From: Phenylobacterium sp.
GTDB taxonomy: Bacteria; Pseudomonadota; Alphaproteobacteria; Caulobacterales; Caulobacteraceae
Assembly (NCBI RefSeq): GCF_004799515.1
Contig: NZ_SSMX01000029.1
Span: forward strand, 1-64,000
Direction: 5' to 3'
Length of the DNA: 64,000 nucleotides
The notes under the pieces: model-generated
What the model was told of the DNA's origin: nothing
Databases searched by the model: none
Seen by the model: the letters and a program-made list of their open reading frames with translations, nothing else
Made by a program: the position numbers and the translations under genes
Shown: in pieces, positions 10,281-17,582 of the stretch
Layout: each line of letters starts with the position of its first letter
Position numbering within the stretch: position 1 is the stretch's first letter

Positions 10281-10309
10281 AATATAGGCGCTTGGGAGGG
10301 GTTTGTCAG
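10281..10309 (-). promoter_or_regulatory. Predicted sigma-70-type promoter of the rimP operon
   Basis: On the minus strand CTGACA (10309-10304) and TATATT (10286-10281) are separated by exactly 17 bp. A start near 10274 would give a leader of about 90 nt containing the U-tract hairpin. It is the best promoter match in this intergenic region. Confidence 0.65.
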
Positions 10310-10440
10310 CCCTGTTGAGTCGGGGCGCTCGCTTCCCCGGTCTCTGTGCGCCACCCGCACCTCGGTTAAGACGGACGGCGCGGCGTCCCGGACGGCTGGA
10401 GGTCTTCATCCAAGATCGGCATCGTCAGATGTCACCCGCC

Positions 10441-10580
10441 CTTAAATCTCATGGTTGAAACGAGCCTCGGGGCCTCGGCTTGTCAAGGACCGGCCCCTGG
10501 CCGGCCGCGGAGCGGCGCGCGTTCCGCGCGTCCTTGAGAAGCCGAGGCCCCAAGGCAAACTGGCCGCCATGAGATCTAAG
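10441..10580. repeat. Structured intergenic repeat, copy B
   Basis: Second full copy of the three-hairpin element. Terminal inverted repeats are CTTAAATCTCATGG and, from the other end, CTTAGATCTCATGG. The outer stem is GGGGCCTCGGCTT with AAGCCGAGGCCCC, continued by TCAAGGAC with GTCCTTGA. Inner hairpins CCGGCCCCTGGCCGG-like and GCGCGCGTTCCGCGCG replace those of copy A. The stem bases differ from copy A but remain complementary. Confidence 0.85.
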
Positions 10581-10606
10581 CCGCAGCCCGGCCGCTCAAA
10601 TAAACC

Positions 10607-10716
10607 GTCATCCTCCGGTCGCGCGGAGACGCGATCCGGGGGACCCAAGCGGCGTGGCCTGGCCCGCAACTCAGCTTGGGTCCCCCGGATCAGCCTGCGG
10701 CTGACCGGAGGATGAC
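10607..10716. repeat. 110-bp GTCATCC palindromic repeat, copy D
   Basis: The ends GTCATCCTCCGGTC and GACCGGAGGATGAC are perfectly inverted. Inside, ATCCGGGGGACCCAA pairs with TTGGGTCCCCCGGAT around a variable centre. A close relative lies at 54674-54785. The element lies between copy B and the terminator of the PEP-CTERM gene. No coding potential is apparent. Confidence 0.85.
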
Positions 10717-10734
10717 GACGCCTAAGGGCCCCCC

Positions 10735-10770
10735 AAACGAAAACGGCCGCCCTGTCGCCAGGGCGGCCGT
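10735..10770 (-). terminator. Hairpin terminator after the PEP-CTERM gene
   Basis: A perfect 12-bp stem, ACGGCCGCCCTG with CAGGGCGGCCGT, has a 4-base loop. On the minus strand it is followed by TTTCGTTT, a modest T-run. It lies 25 bp after the stop of the PEP-CTERM gene and separates that gene from the rimP operon. Confidence 0.75.
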
Positions 10771-10794
10771 ATCCGGATCGGTCGAAGCTCAGGG

Positions 10795-11490
10795 CTAGCA
10801 GGCTGCGACCAGATCGCCGGCCGTGCGGCGGCGGCGCAGGACCGCGCCGACCCCGCCGAAGCCCAGGATCATCAGGGCCCAGGCCGCCGGTTCCGGCACG
10901 ACGGTGGTGAAGTCGTGGAAGCCGGCGCCGGCGCCGGGCGCCTGGTACTGGCCCTCGCTGCCGCCGTCGCAGCAGCCTTCAAAGCCGTAGATGTCGATGG
11001 TGTGGGTCCCGGCCGAGAGGTCGGCCGAGCCGGCCAGGAACTGGGTCGGATTGCTGTAGGAACCGCCCCACCACATGTCGTTGTTCAGGGTCTCCAGCGC
11101 GGTCCCATCGACGATCAGGGTCCCGCCGAAGCCGAAGTCGACGCCGAAGCGGAAGTCCCAGAGGCCCGTCTGGCCGGGCGCGACGGTGAAGGTCACCTGG
11201 TCGTGGTAGCCGAGGTCGGTGTTGGCCCCGCCGCCCGAGATATAGTTGGAGACCGAACCGTTCCAGTCGGTCACCGTCTGGTTGGCGTAGCCGGCGGCCG
11301 GCGTCGGCTGGCTGGCCAGGAGCGCGTTCCAGGCCGCGACATAGCTCGCCGAGGTCGACAGCGACAGCGTCGAGGGATCGACCTGGCGGGCCGAGAGGGT
11401 GACGAGGCTGGACGCGGCGGCCGGCAGGGCGGTGGCGGCCACGGCGGCGGCGCCCATCAGGACGGCGGCTTTACGCAACAGGCGGGACAT
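10795..11490 (-). CDS. PEP-CTERM sorting domain protein with CCDG motif
   Basis: A 231-residue exported protein. Residues 1-27 are a Sec signal peptide ending in ALPAAASS. The mature part is beta-rich and Gly/Asp/Tyr-rich, with 'IDIYGFEGCCDGGSEGQY' close to the C-terminus. The tail is a standard alphaproteobacterial PEP-CTERM sorting signal: VPEPAAWALM, a hydrophobic stretch, then RRRR. Such proteins are anchored or released at the surface by an exosortase, but none is encoded in this window. A GAAGGAAG ribosome site precedes the ATG. It is divergent from ppa across an unusually AT-rich 270-bp gap. The molecular role is unknown. Confidence 0.88.
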   Translation of the reverse strand: MSRLLRKAAVLMGAAAVAATALPAAASSLVTLSARQVDPSTLSLSTSASYVAAWNALLASQPTPAAGYANQTVTDWNGSVSNYISGGGANTDLGYHDQVTFTVAPGQTGLWDFRFGVDFGFGGTLIVDGTALETLNNDMWWGGSYSNPTQFLAGSADLSAGTHTIDIYGFEGCCDGGSEGQYQAPGAGAGFHDFTTVVPEPAAWALMILGFGGVGAVLRRRRTAGDLVAAC

Positions 11491-11761
11491 CGGGGACTTC
11501 CTTCAAGCGACAGGATCGATTTGAGCTGCGCCTTAGCACCCCAAGCACAATAATTTTCCCTAAAATCTACATAATGAGCGGTAATGTCGCGATTATTATG
11601 CGTTTCTTATAGGTACTGTTGCGCGAATTTCTCTTTTTGGGACATTTTCTCCGCGACCACCCAGAAGCCGGCGTTCTCCCGGCCGCCGAGGGGGTTCCCT
11701 TGCGGCCGGCGATGGTCCAGAGAGCGCCACCTCCCTTTTGTGTGTCTGAAGGCAACCTCCC
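11491..11761. other. AT-rich divergent intergenic region
   Basis: This is the gap between the PEP-CTERM gene and ppa. About 11535-11660 is clearly AT-rich against the surrounding GC-rich DNA (AATAATTTTCCCTAAAATCT, CGATTATTATGCG) and probably holds the promoters of both genes. I could not assign convincing -35/-10 pairs or a named operator. Confidence 0.4.
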
Positions 11762-12295
11762 ATGGACCTCTCCAAGATCCCCGTCGGCGTGAACCCGCCC
11801 TATGACGTGAACGCCATCATCGAGATCCCGCAGGGCGGCGAGCCGGTGAAGTACGAGATGGACAAGGAAAGCGGCGCGATCTTCGTCGACCGTTTCCTGC
11901 ACACCGCGATGTTCTATCCCGGCAACTACGGCTTCATCCCGCACACCCTGGCCGACGACGGCGATCCCATGGACATCATGGTGGTGGGGCCGACGCCGGT
12001 GGTGCCGGGCGCGGTGATCCGCTGCCGGCCGATCGGCACCCTGATGATGACCGACGAGGCCGGCGGCGACGAGAAGGTGCTGGCGGTGCCGGTGGACGCA
12101 CTGCACCCCTTCTACAAGGGCGTCGAAAGCTGGCGCGGCCTGCCGGTGATCCTGACCGAGCAGATCGCCCACTTCTTCCAGCACTATAAGGACCTGGAGA
12201 AGGGCAAGTCGGTGGACATCCGCGGCTGGGCCGACCCCGAGGAGACCGCCGACCTGATCCGCGCCTCCATCGAGCGCGCGAGGACGGCGGGCTAG
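11762..12295 (+). CDS. ppa: Inorganic pyrophosphatase
   Basis: This 177-residue family I soluble pyrophosphatase hydrolyses the PPi released by polymerases and ligases and so pulls biosynthesis forward. The metal-binding signature DDGDPMDIMV is intact, with the three Asp in the expected spacing. 'YPGNYGFIPHTLADDGD' and 'HFFQHYKDLEKGK' are also typical. The length matches the bacterial hexameric enzyme. It is monocistronic. Its TAG stop lies inside a CTAG that also serves as the stop of convergent trmB. Confidence 0.97.
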   Translation: MDLSKIPVGVNPPYDVNAIIEIPQGGEPVKYEMDKESGAIFVDRFLHTAMFYPGNYGFIPHTLADDGDPMDIMVVGPTPVVPGAVIRCRPIGTLMMTDEAGGDEKVLAVPVDALHPFYKGVESWRGLPVILTEQIAHFFQHYKDLEKGKSVDIRGWADPEETADLIRASIERARTAG

Positions 12296-12969
12296 GTCCG
12301 CACGAAATCCAGGAACACCGGGGCGCAGTCGCCGAGGCGCTTTTCCTCGTAGCGGGTGGTGAGGTGGTCGGCGGGCGGGACGCGCCAGTCGTCCGCCCGC
12401 GCCGCCGTCCAGCGGAAGGCCGGGTCGGCCGCCAGCCGCAGCAGGCTCCAGTCCACATAGTCGGCCCAGTCGCTGGCGAAGCGTAGGCGGCCGCCCGGCT
12501 TCAGCAGGCGGGCCCATTCGGCCGCCGTCTCGGCCTGGACGATGCGGCGCTTGTTGTGCCGCGCCTTGGGCCAGGGGTCGGGAAACAGGATGAAGACCCG
12601 GTCCAGGCTGGCGTCCGGCAGCCGGCCCATCAGCTCACGCGCGTCGCCGTCGTGGACGAGGACATTGCTCAAGCCCGCCTCGTCGATGTGGCGCAGGGCG
12701 CTGGCGACGCCGTTCTGGAAAGGCTCGGCCCCGAGGATCAGCACGTCCGGCCGGCGGGCGGCCTGGCCGGCCATGTGCTCGCCGCCGCCGAAGCCCACCT
12801 CCAGCCAGACCTCGGCGGCGTCAGGCTTCACGGCGCGCGGATCGAAGGCCCCAGGCGGCGGGCGGAGCGCCGGCAGCAAGGTCTCCATCAGCGCGGCCTG
12901 GCGCGGCTTGATGGTGCGGGTCTTCAGCCGGCCATAGGAGCGCAGCGGCGGGTGGGCGGGGCCTTCCAT
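12292..12969 (-). CDS. trmB: tRNA (guanine-N7-)-methyltransferase
   Basis: A 225-residue SAM-dependent enzyme that makes m7G46 in tRNA variable loops. Motif I is 'WLEVGFGGGEH'. The family-specific 'FPDPWPKARHNKRRI' and the C-terminal 'TRYEEKR' are both present, so the enzyme should be active. It converges on ppa with a 4-bp overlap in which one CTAG provides both stop codons. The start is divergent from the histidine kinase gene, about 100 bp away. Confidence 0.96.
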   Translation of the reverse strand: MEGPAHPPLRSYGRLKTRTIKPRQAALMETLLPALRPPPGAFDPRAVKPDAAEVWLEVGFGGGEHMAGQAARRPDVLILGAEPFQNGVASALRHIDEAGLSNVLVHDGDARELMGRLPDASLDRVFILFPDPWPKARHNKRRIVQAETAAEWARLLKPGGRLRFASDWADYVDWSLLRLAADPAFRWTAARADDWRVPPADHLTTRYEEKRLGDCAPVFLDFVRT

Positions 12970-13067
12970 CGACGCCCTCTAGCCGAAGCCGGGGCGAGCG
13001 CGAAATGCCGTTTTGCGCCGCGCCGACGCGGGCTAACCTCAACCCTGAGTGGTTCGGGTGTGCGCCG

Positions 13068-14147
13068 ATGGAGCAGGTCTTGAACGCGGTGCGGGCGTTT
13101 TTCGCGTCCAGCACCCTTAGTCCGCATGGCATCTGCCTGCTGTGGCGGCCGGAGCTGATCTGGACCCACGCGACCTCCGACATCGTTATCGGCCTGGCCT
13201 ATTTCTCGATTCCCCTGGCGATCAGCGCCTTCCTCTACCAGCGGCCGGACGTGAAGTTCGGCTGGGTGCTGTGGATGTTCGTGGCCTTCATCATGCTGTG
13301 CGGCCTGACCCACTTCATGGCCGTCTGGACGCTGTGGAAACCGGACTACGCCTTCGAGGCCCTGCTGAAGGTGGCCACCGCCATCGCCTCGCTGCTGACC
13401 GCCGCGGCGCTGTGGCCGCTGTTGCCGAAGGTGAGCGCGCTGCCGGCCGCCGCCACCCTGCAGGCGCGGATCGACGAGCGCGACAAGGCGCTGATGGAGC
13501 TGCGTGCGGCCATGGCCACCATGGTGGAGATGCGCGAGCACGAGACGCGCCAGAAGCTGTTGTTGGACGAGCTGAACCACCGGGTGAAGAACACGCTGGC
13601 CTCCGTGCAGTCGATCGCCGCCCAGACCCTGCGTGGCGCCAACGACATCGGCGAGTTCAAGATCTCGTTCGTCGACCGGCTGATGGCGCTTTCCTCGACC
13701 CACGACCTGCTGGTCAAGCGCGAATGGGCCAACGCCTCCCTGCGCGAGCTGACCGAGGCGACGCTGCGCCACTACGGCCTGCCGTTCGCCTACGCCGGGC
13801 CGGACCTGCGGCTGCAGTCCAACCTGGCGGTGACCCTCGGCATGGCCCTGCACGAACTGGCGACCAACGCGGTCAAGTACGGCGCCTGGGCCGGCGGCGG
13901 GCGGATCGACATCGAGGTCGCCCCCACCCAGTCGGGCCGCGCCGTGCGGATCGTCTGGCGCGAGAGCGGCGGCCGGCCGGTCACCGCGCCCACCGGCCAC
14001 GGCTTCGGCTCGCGCCTGCTGGAGCAGGGCGTCGCGGGCGAACTGGGCGGCAAGGTGACCCTGGACTGGCGCCCGGAAGGCCTGGTCTGCGTGATTGAGG
14101 CGCCGGTCTCCGAGAAGATCGCCCTGGAGACCGCCACCGCGGCGTGA
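13068..14147 (+). CDS. HWE-type histidine kinase with ethylene-receptor-like membrane domain
   Basis: A 359-residue membrane sensor kinase using the ATG of MEQVLNAV; an upstream in-frame start adds 21 atypical residues. Residues about 25-120 form three membrane helices that match the plant ETR1 ethylene-binding domain. Asp38, Tyr45, Ile48, Pro49, Cys78 and His82 reproduce the spacing of ETR1 Asp25, Tyr32, Ile35, Pro36, Cys65 and His69, where Cys65 and His69 bind Cu(I). A coiled coil (130-165) leads to the kinase: phospho-acceptor His171 in LDELNHRVKNTLASVQ, ATP-binding HELATNAVKYGA (262-273) and the W-R-E of the HWE family at 297-299. No response regulator is adjacent. The ligand (ethylene, another small molecule or copper) is inference. 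Confidence 0.88.
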   Translation: MEQVLNAVRAFFASSTLSPHGICLLWRPELIWTHATSDIVIGLAYFSIPLAISAFLYQRPDVKFGWVLWMFVAFIMLCGLTHFMAVWTLWKPDYAFEALLKVATAIASLLTAAALWPLLPKVSALPAAATLQARIDERDKALMELRAAMATMVEMREHETRQKLLLDELNHRVKNTLASVQSIAAQTLRGANDIGEFKISFVDRLMALSSTHDLLVKREWANASLRELTEATLRHYGLPFAYAGPDLRLQSNLAVTLGMALHELATNAVKYGAWAGGGRIDIEVAPTQSGRAVRIVWRESGGRPVTAPTGHGFGSRLLEQGVAGELGGKVTLDWRPEGLVCVIEAPVSEKIALETATAA

Positions 14148-14175
14148 CGGCGGCCGCGAGGCCGCCGCGCCGGCC

Positions 14176-15396
14176 TTAGGCCAGCTTGCGCAGCTCTTCC
14201 GCTAGGTCCGGCCGCTCCCAGGAGAAGCCGCCCTCGTTGTCCGGCTGGCGGCCGAAGTGGCCGTAGGCCGAGGTGCGGGCGTAGATCGGGCGGTTGAGCT
14301 GCAGGTGCTCGCGGATCGCCCGGGGCGTCGCTCCGCCGACCATCTGCGGCAGGGCCAGCTCCAGCTTCGCCGGGTCGATCTCGCCGGTGTTGTGCAGGTC
14401 GACGTAGAAGCTCAGCGGCTGGGCCACGCCGATCGCATAGCTGATCTGGATGGTGCACTTCTTGGCCAGGCCCGACGCCACCACGTTCTTGGCCAGGTAG
14501 CGGCAGAGGTAGGCCGCCGAGCGGTCCACCTTGGTCGGGTCCTTACCGGAGAAGGCGCCGCCGCCGTGCGGAGCCGCGCCGCCGTAGGTGTCGACGATGA
14601 TCTTGCGCCCGGTCAGGCCCGCGTCGCCGTCCGGCCCGCCGATCTCGAAGCGGCCGGTCGGGTTGACGTGCCACTTGGTCTTCTTGGTGATCAGGCCCGC
14701 CGGGAAGACGCCCTCGACGTAAGGCCGGATGGCCTGCTCGATCCGCTTCGGCGTCGCCGAGTGCAGGCCGATGCGCTTCTTGTGCTGGGTCGAGACGACG
14801 ATCTGCAGCACCTCGACCGGCTGGCCGTCCTCATAGCGCAGGGTGACCTGGCTCTTGGCGTCGGGCTCCAACACCGGGCATTCGCCGGAGTGGCGGACCT
14901 CGGCCAGCTTCTTCAGGATGTCGTGGCTGTACTGCAGGGTGGCCGGCATCAGCGCCGGCGTCTCGTCGCAGGCGTAGCCGAACATGATGCCCTGGTCGCC
15001 CGCGCCCTCGTCCTTCTTGTCGGAAGCGTCGACGCCCTGGGCGATGTGCGCCGACTGCGGGTGCAGGTGGCAGGCATACTTGGCCTTGGCCCAGTGGAAG
15101 CCCTTCTGTTCGTAGCCGATGTCCTTGACCGCCTGGCGGACCTTCGACTCCAGGCCCTTCACGATGTCCTTGGTCAGCGCCTTGTTCTCGGCCGGGGAGC
15201 CGCCGGGCCGGCCGGCGCGGACTTCGCCCGCCAGCACGATGCGGTTGGTGGTCACCAGGGTCTCGCAAGCCACGCGGGCCTCCGGCTCGACGCTCAGGAA
15301 GGCGTCGACGACGGTGTCGGAGATCCGGTCGGCGACCTTGTCCGGATGGCCCTCGGACACGCTTTCAGAGGTGAAGATGTAGTTGGAACGGCTCAA
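14176..15396 (-). CDS. metK: S-adenosylmethionine synthetase
   Basis: This enzyme converts methionine and ATP to SAM. N-terminal '[19 protein letters not shown]', the mid-protein '[15 protein letters not shown]' and '[20 protein letters not shown]' are the classical MetK signatures, and its length of about 406 residues is normal for alphaproteobacteria. No ATG is suitably placed. I chose the TTG that gives M-SRSNYIF, with GGGAG upstream; another TTG 39 bases earlier is possible. A perfect palindrome at 15460-15475 lies 64 bp upstream, in the right place for an operator. An XRE regulator gene precedes it on the same strand. Confidence 0.97.
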   Translation of the reverse strand: MSRSNYIFTSESVSEGHPDKVADRISDTVVDAFLSVEPEARVACETLVTTNRIVLAGEVRAGRPGGSPAENKALTKDIVKGLESKVRQAVKDIGYEQKGFHWAKAKYACHLHPQSAHIAQGVDASDKKDEGAGDQGIMFGYACDETPALMPATLQYSHDILKKLAEVRHSGECPVLEPDAKSQVTLRYEDGQPVEVLQIVVSTQHKKRIGLHSATPKRIEQAIRPYVEGVFPAGLITKKTKWHVNPTGRFEIGGPDGDAGLTGRKIIVDTYGGAAPHGGGAFSGKDPTKVDRSAAYLCRYLAKNVVASGLAKKCTIQISYAIGVAQPLSFYVDLHNTGEIDPAKLELALPQMVGGATPRAIREHLQLNRPIYARTSAYGHFGRQPDNEGGFSWERPDLAEELRKLA

Positions 15397-15459
15397 GGCG
15401 CTCAAGCTCCCGGGAAACGGCGCCGCCTGCGGCAAGGCGCCAAGAGGGTCGGCAAGCCT

Positions 15460-15475
15460 ATAAAGATATCTTTAT
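15460..15475. promoter_or_regulatory. Perfect palindrome upstream of metK (putative operator)
   Basis: ATAAAGATATCTTTAT is a perfect 16-bp palindrome and an AT-rich island in GC-rich DNA, placed between the XRE gene and metK. Its position and form suggest a site for a dimeric repressor of methionine/SAM genes. SahR-type ArsR regulators are known to use palindromes before metK and ahcY in Proteobacteria; I cannot confirm that this is such a site. Confidence 0.6.
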
Positions 15476-15515
15476 GTGCCGCCAAGGGCGCGTTTGGCCG
15501 CCGTGGTTAAGCGGG

Positions 15516-15935
15516 CTAGTCGATCGGGTCGGGCTCGCCGGCCATGGCGCGGACCAGGTCGAGGATCTTGCGGCGCACCCGGCCCTTGGTGATCTTCGGG
15601 AAGATCTGCGCCAGCTCCATGCCCTCCGGCGTCAGCAGGAAGTCCTGCATGGCCTCGCGCGGCAGGTTCGAGCCCGCCATCTCGATGGGATCGCCCAGGC
15701 CTTCGTAGAAATAGGCGATGCTGGTGGAGAGCGCCCGGGACATCTCCCACAGCTTGGACGCGCTCACCCGGTTGGCGGCGCGTTCGTACTTCTGCACCTG
15801 CTGGAAGGTCAGGCCGATGGACTCAGCCAGGCGCTCCTGGCTGATCCCCAGCTCTTTGCGACGCATTCTTATTCGCAGACCGACGTGTCGGTCGACGGGG
15901 TTTGGCCCGACCATGGGCTCTTCCAACCTGTCCAT
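15516..15935 (-). CDS. XRE-family transcriptional regulator
   Basis: A 139-residue protein with an N-terminal helix-turn-helix at about 15-70 ('LGISQERLAESIGLTFQQV' and 'QKYERAANRVSASKLWE') and a C-terminal extension of about 65 residues. I chose the ATG of MDRLEEPMVG. An upstream TTG, overlapping the lnt stop, would add 17 residues with no similarity to the family. The same neighbourhood, lnt then XRE then metK, occurs in Caulobacter. The target is unknown; the gene may or may not act on the palindrome in front of metK, which lies just after its stop codon. Confidence 0.88.
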   Translation of the reverse strand: MDRLEEPMVGPNPVDRHVGLRIRMRRKELGISQERLAESIGLTFQQVQKYERAANRVSASKLWEMSRALSTSIAYFYEGLGDPIEMAGSNLPREAMQDFLLTPEGMELAQIFPKITKGRVRRKILDLVRAMAGEPDPID

Positions 15936-15982
15936 GAAACTCCCATCGAATTGCCGTCGGACAAGCGAAGCGCCAGACGCAC

Positions 15983-17575
15983 TCAAGGATCGACCCCGCC
16001 AAGAACCCGCGGCGGGCGAACACGATAGGCCAGCGCGACCAAGCCCGACAATAGGACCATGGCGAAGCAGTAGAGGTCGCCGGCCTTAGAAAACAGTGTC
16101 ATTTCAAGCGCGGCCGGCAGGGGTGCGTCAATAACCCCCAGGGCTCCAAGGCCCAGTTTGGCGCCCGCGCGGATCCGTCCGTAGGCGTCTATCACCGCCG
16201 AGACGCCGGTTGGCGTCGCCCGCACGATCGGCAGGCCCTCCTCGATGGCGCGGTAGCTGGCGATGTTCAGGTGCTGCAGCGGGCCCGATCCTTGGCCGAA
16301 CCAGGCGTCGTTGGAAACATTCAGGATCCAGGCCGGCCGGATCGCCGAGCGCGCGACGCCGGCGCGGACCTCGCCGGGAAACAGGGCCTCGTAGCAGATC
16401 AGCACCTGCGCCGGCGGCACGCCGGCTGGGCTGATCGGGCGCGACGGCGGGCCGGCGGAGAAGTCGTCCGGCATGTGGACCAGGCTGCGGAAACCGATCT
16501 TCGTCGCGAAGTCCGCCGCCGGCATGTACTCGCCGAAGGGCACCAGGTGGTGCTTGTCGTAGACGCCGGTGACTTCAAGGCCCTGCAGGTCGCGGCGGAA
16601 GGCGATCAGGCTGTTGTAGTAGCGGGCGACGCCGTCGGGGCCCGGCTGGGCGCGGTTGGCCCCCATCAGCAGGGTCTGGCCGGGCGCGAGCGCGTCGCGC
16701 AGCCGGGGCGCATAGGGTGAGCCCGGCGCCATCAGATCGTCGATCACCGCCGGCAGCGCGCCCTCGGGCCAAATGACGATGGCGGGCCGGGTGGGCGCGG
16801 GGCGGGTGGTCAGGCCGACATAGGTGTCGAACACCATGCCGAGGTTTTCCGGCCGCCACTTGTCCTTCTGGTCGATGTTGGCCTGCACCACCCGCACAAC
16901 CGGCGCGCCAGGCTTGGGCGGCGCCGCGCCGTCCAGGCGCCAGAGGCCGAAGCCGTAGAGGCCAGCGAGGGCCAGGGCGGCTAAGCCCAGGGTCGCGGCC
17001 TTCGCCCGAGGCCCGGCCCGCCAGGCCAGCACGGCCGGGGCGGCGCAGATCGCCACCGTGATCCAGGTCAGGCCATAGGCGCCCACGACGGCCGCCATCT
17101 GCGAAGGCGGCGAGCCCGCCTGCCAGGTCTCGCCCGGCAGGTCCCAGGGAAAGCCCGTGGCGATGTGGCCGCGCAGCCATTCCAGCAGGGTGACGCAGCC
17201 GGCGAACACCAGCACCCTCGCCGCGCCGCGCGGCCGGGCCAGGCTATAAAGCCAGCTCGCCAACGCCCAGAACAGCGCCAGGCCGCCGGCCATCAGCACC
17301 AGGGCGAAGGGCGCCATCCAGCCCTGCTCCTTGGCGTCGACCATGAACGGCTCGGTGATCCAGCAGACGCCCACGGCGAAATAGCCGACCCCGGCCAGCC
17401 AGCCGCGGAACAGGGCCGAGCGGAACGGCCGCGGATCCTCCGTGTCGAGCAGCGCCAGCCACAGGCCGTAGCCGAGCAGGCCGGGGACGAAGCCGAACGG
17501 CGGATGCGCCAGGCCCGCGGCGACGCTGGCCAGCAAGGCGAGCCCACGACCCGTCCATCCGCGTTTCCAGCTCAC
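15983..17575 (-). CDS. lnt: Apolipoprotein N-acyltransferase
   Basis: This inner-membrane enzyme adds the third acyl chain to lipoproteins. The N-terminal half has six or more membrane helices and the C-terminal half is a periplasmic nitrilase-fold domain. The Glu-Lys-Cys triad is visible as 'IWPEGALPAV', 'YDKHHLVPFGEYMP' and 'LICYEALFPGEV'. I chose the GTG of V-SWKRGWTG, which gives 530 residues and begins 7 bp after the corC stop; a longer start would overlap corC. The neighbouring CBS-domain gene corC is the usual partner. Confidence 0.95.
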   Translation of the reverse strand: MSWKRGWTGRGLALLASVAAGLAHPPFGFVPGLLGYGLWLALLDTEDPRPFRSALFRGWLAGVGYFAVGVCWITEPFMVDAKEQGWMAPFALVLMAGGLALFWALASWLYSLARPRGAARVLVFAGCVTLLEWLRGHIATGFPWDLPGETWQAGSPPSQMAAVVGAYGLTWITVAICAAPAVLAWRAGPRAKAATLGLAALALAGLYGFGLWRLDGAAPPKPGAPVVRVVQANIDQKDKWRPENLGMVFDTYVGLTTRPAPTRPAIVIWPEGALPAVIDDLMAPGSPYAPRLRDALAPGQTLLMGANRAQPGPDGVARYYNSLIAFRRDLQGLEVTGVYDKHHLVPFGEYMPAADFATKIGFRSLVHMPDDFSAGPPSRPISPAGVPPAQVLICYEALFPGEVRAGVARSAIRPAWILNVSNDAWFGQGSGPLQHLNIASYRAIEEGLPIVRATPTGVSAVIDAYGRIRAGAKLGLGALGVIDAPLPAALEMTLFSKAGDLYCFAMVLLSGLVALAYRVRPPRVLGGVDP

Positions 17576-17582
17576 GCGGCGC

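Noticed and set aside
11567..12517. 316-codon minus-strand frame over ppa and trmB
   Set aside because: It is antisense to ppa and out of frame with trmB, and carries no motif.
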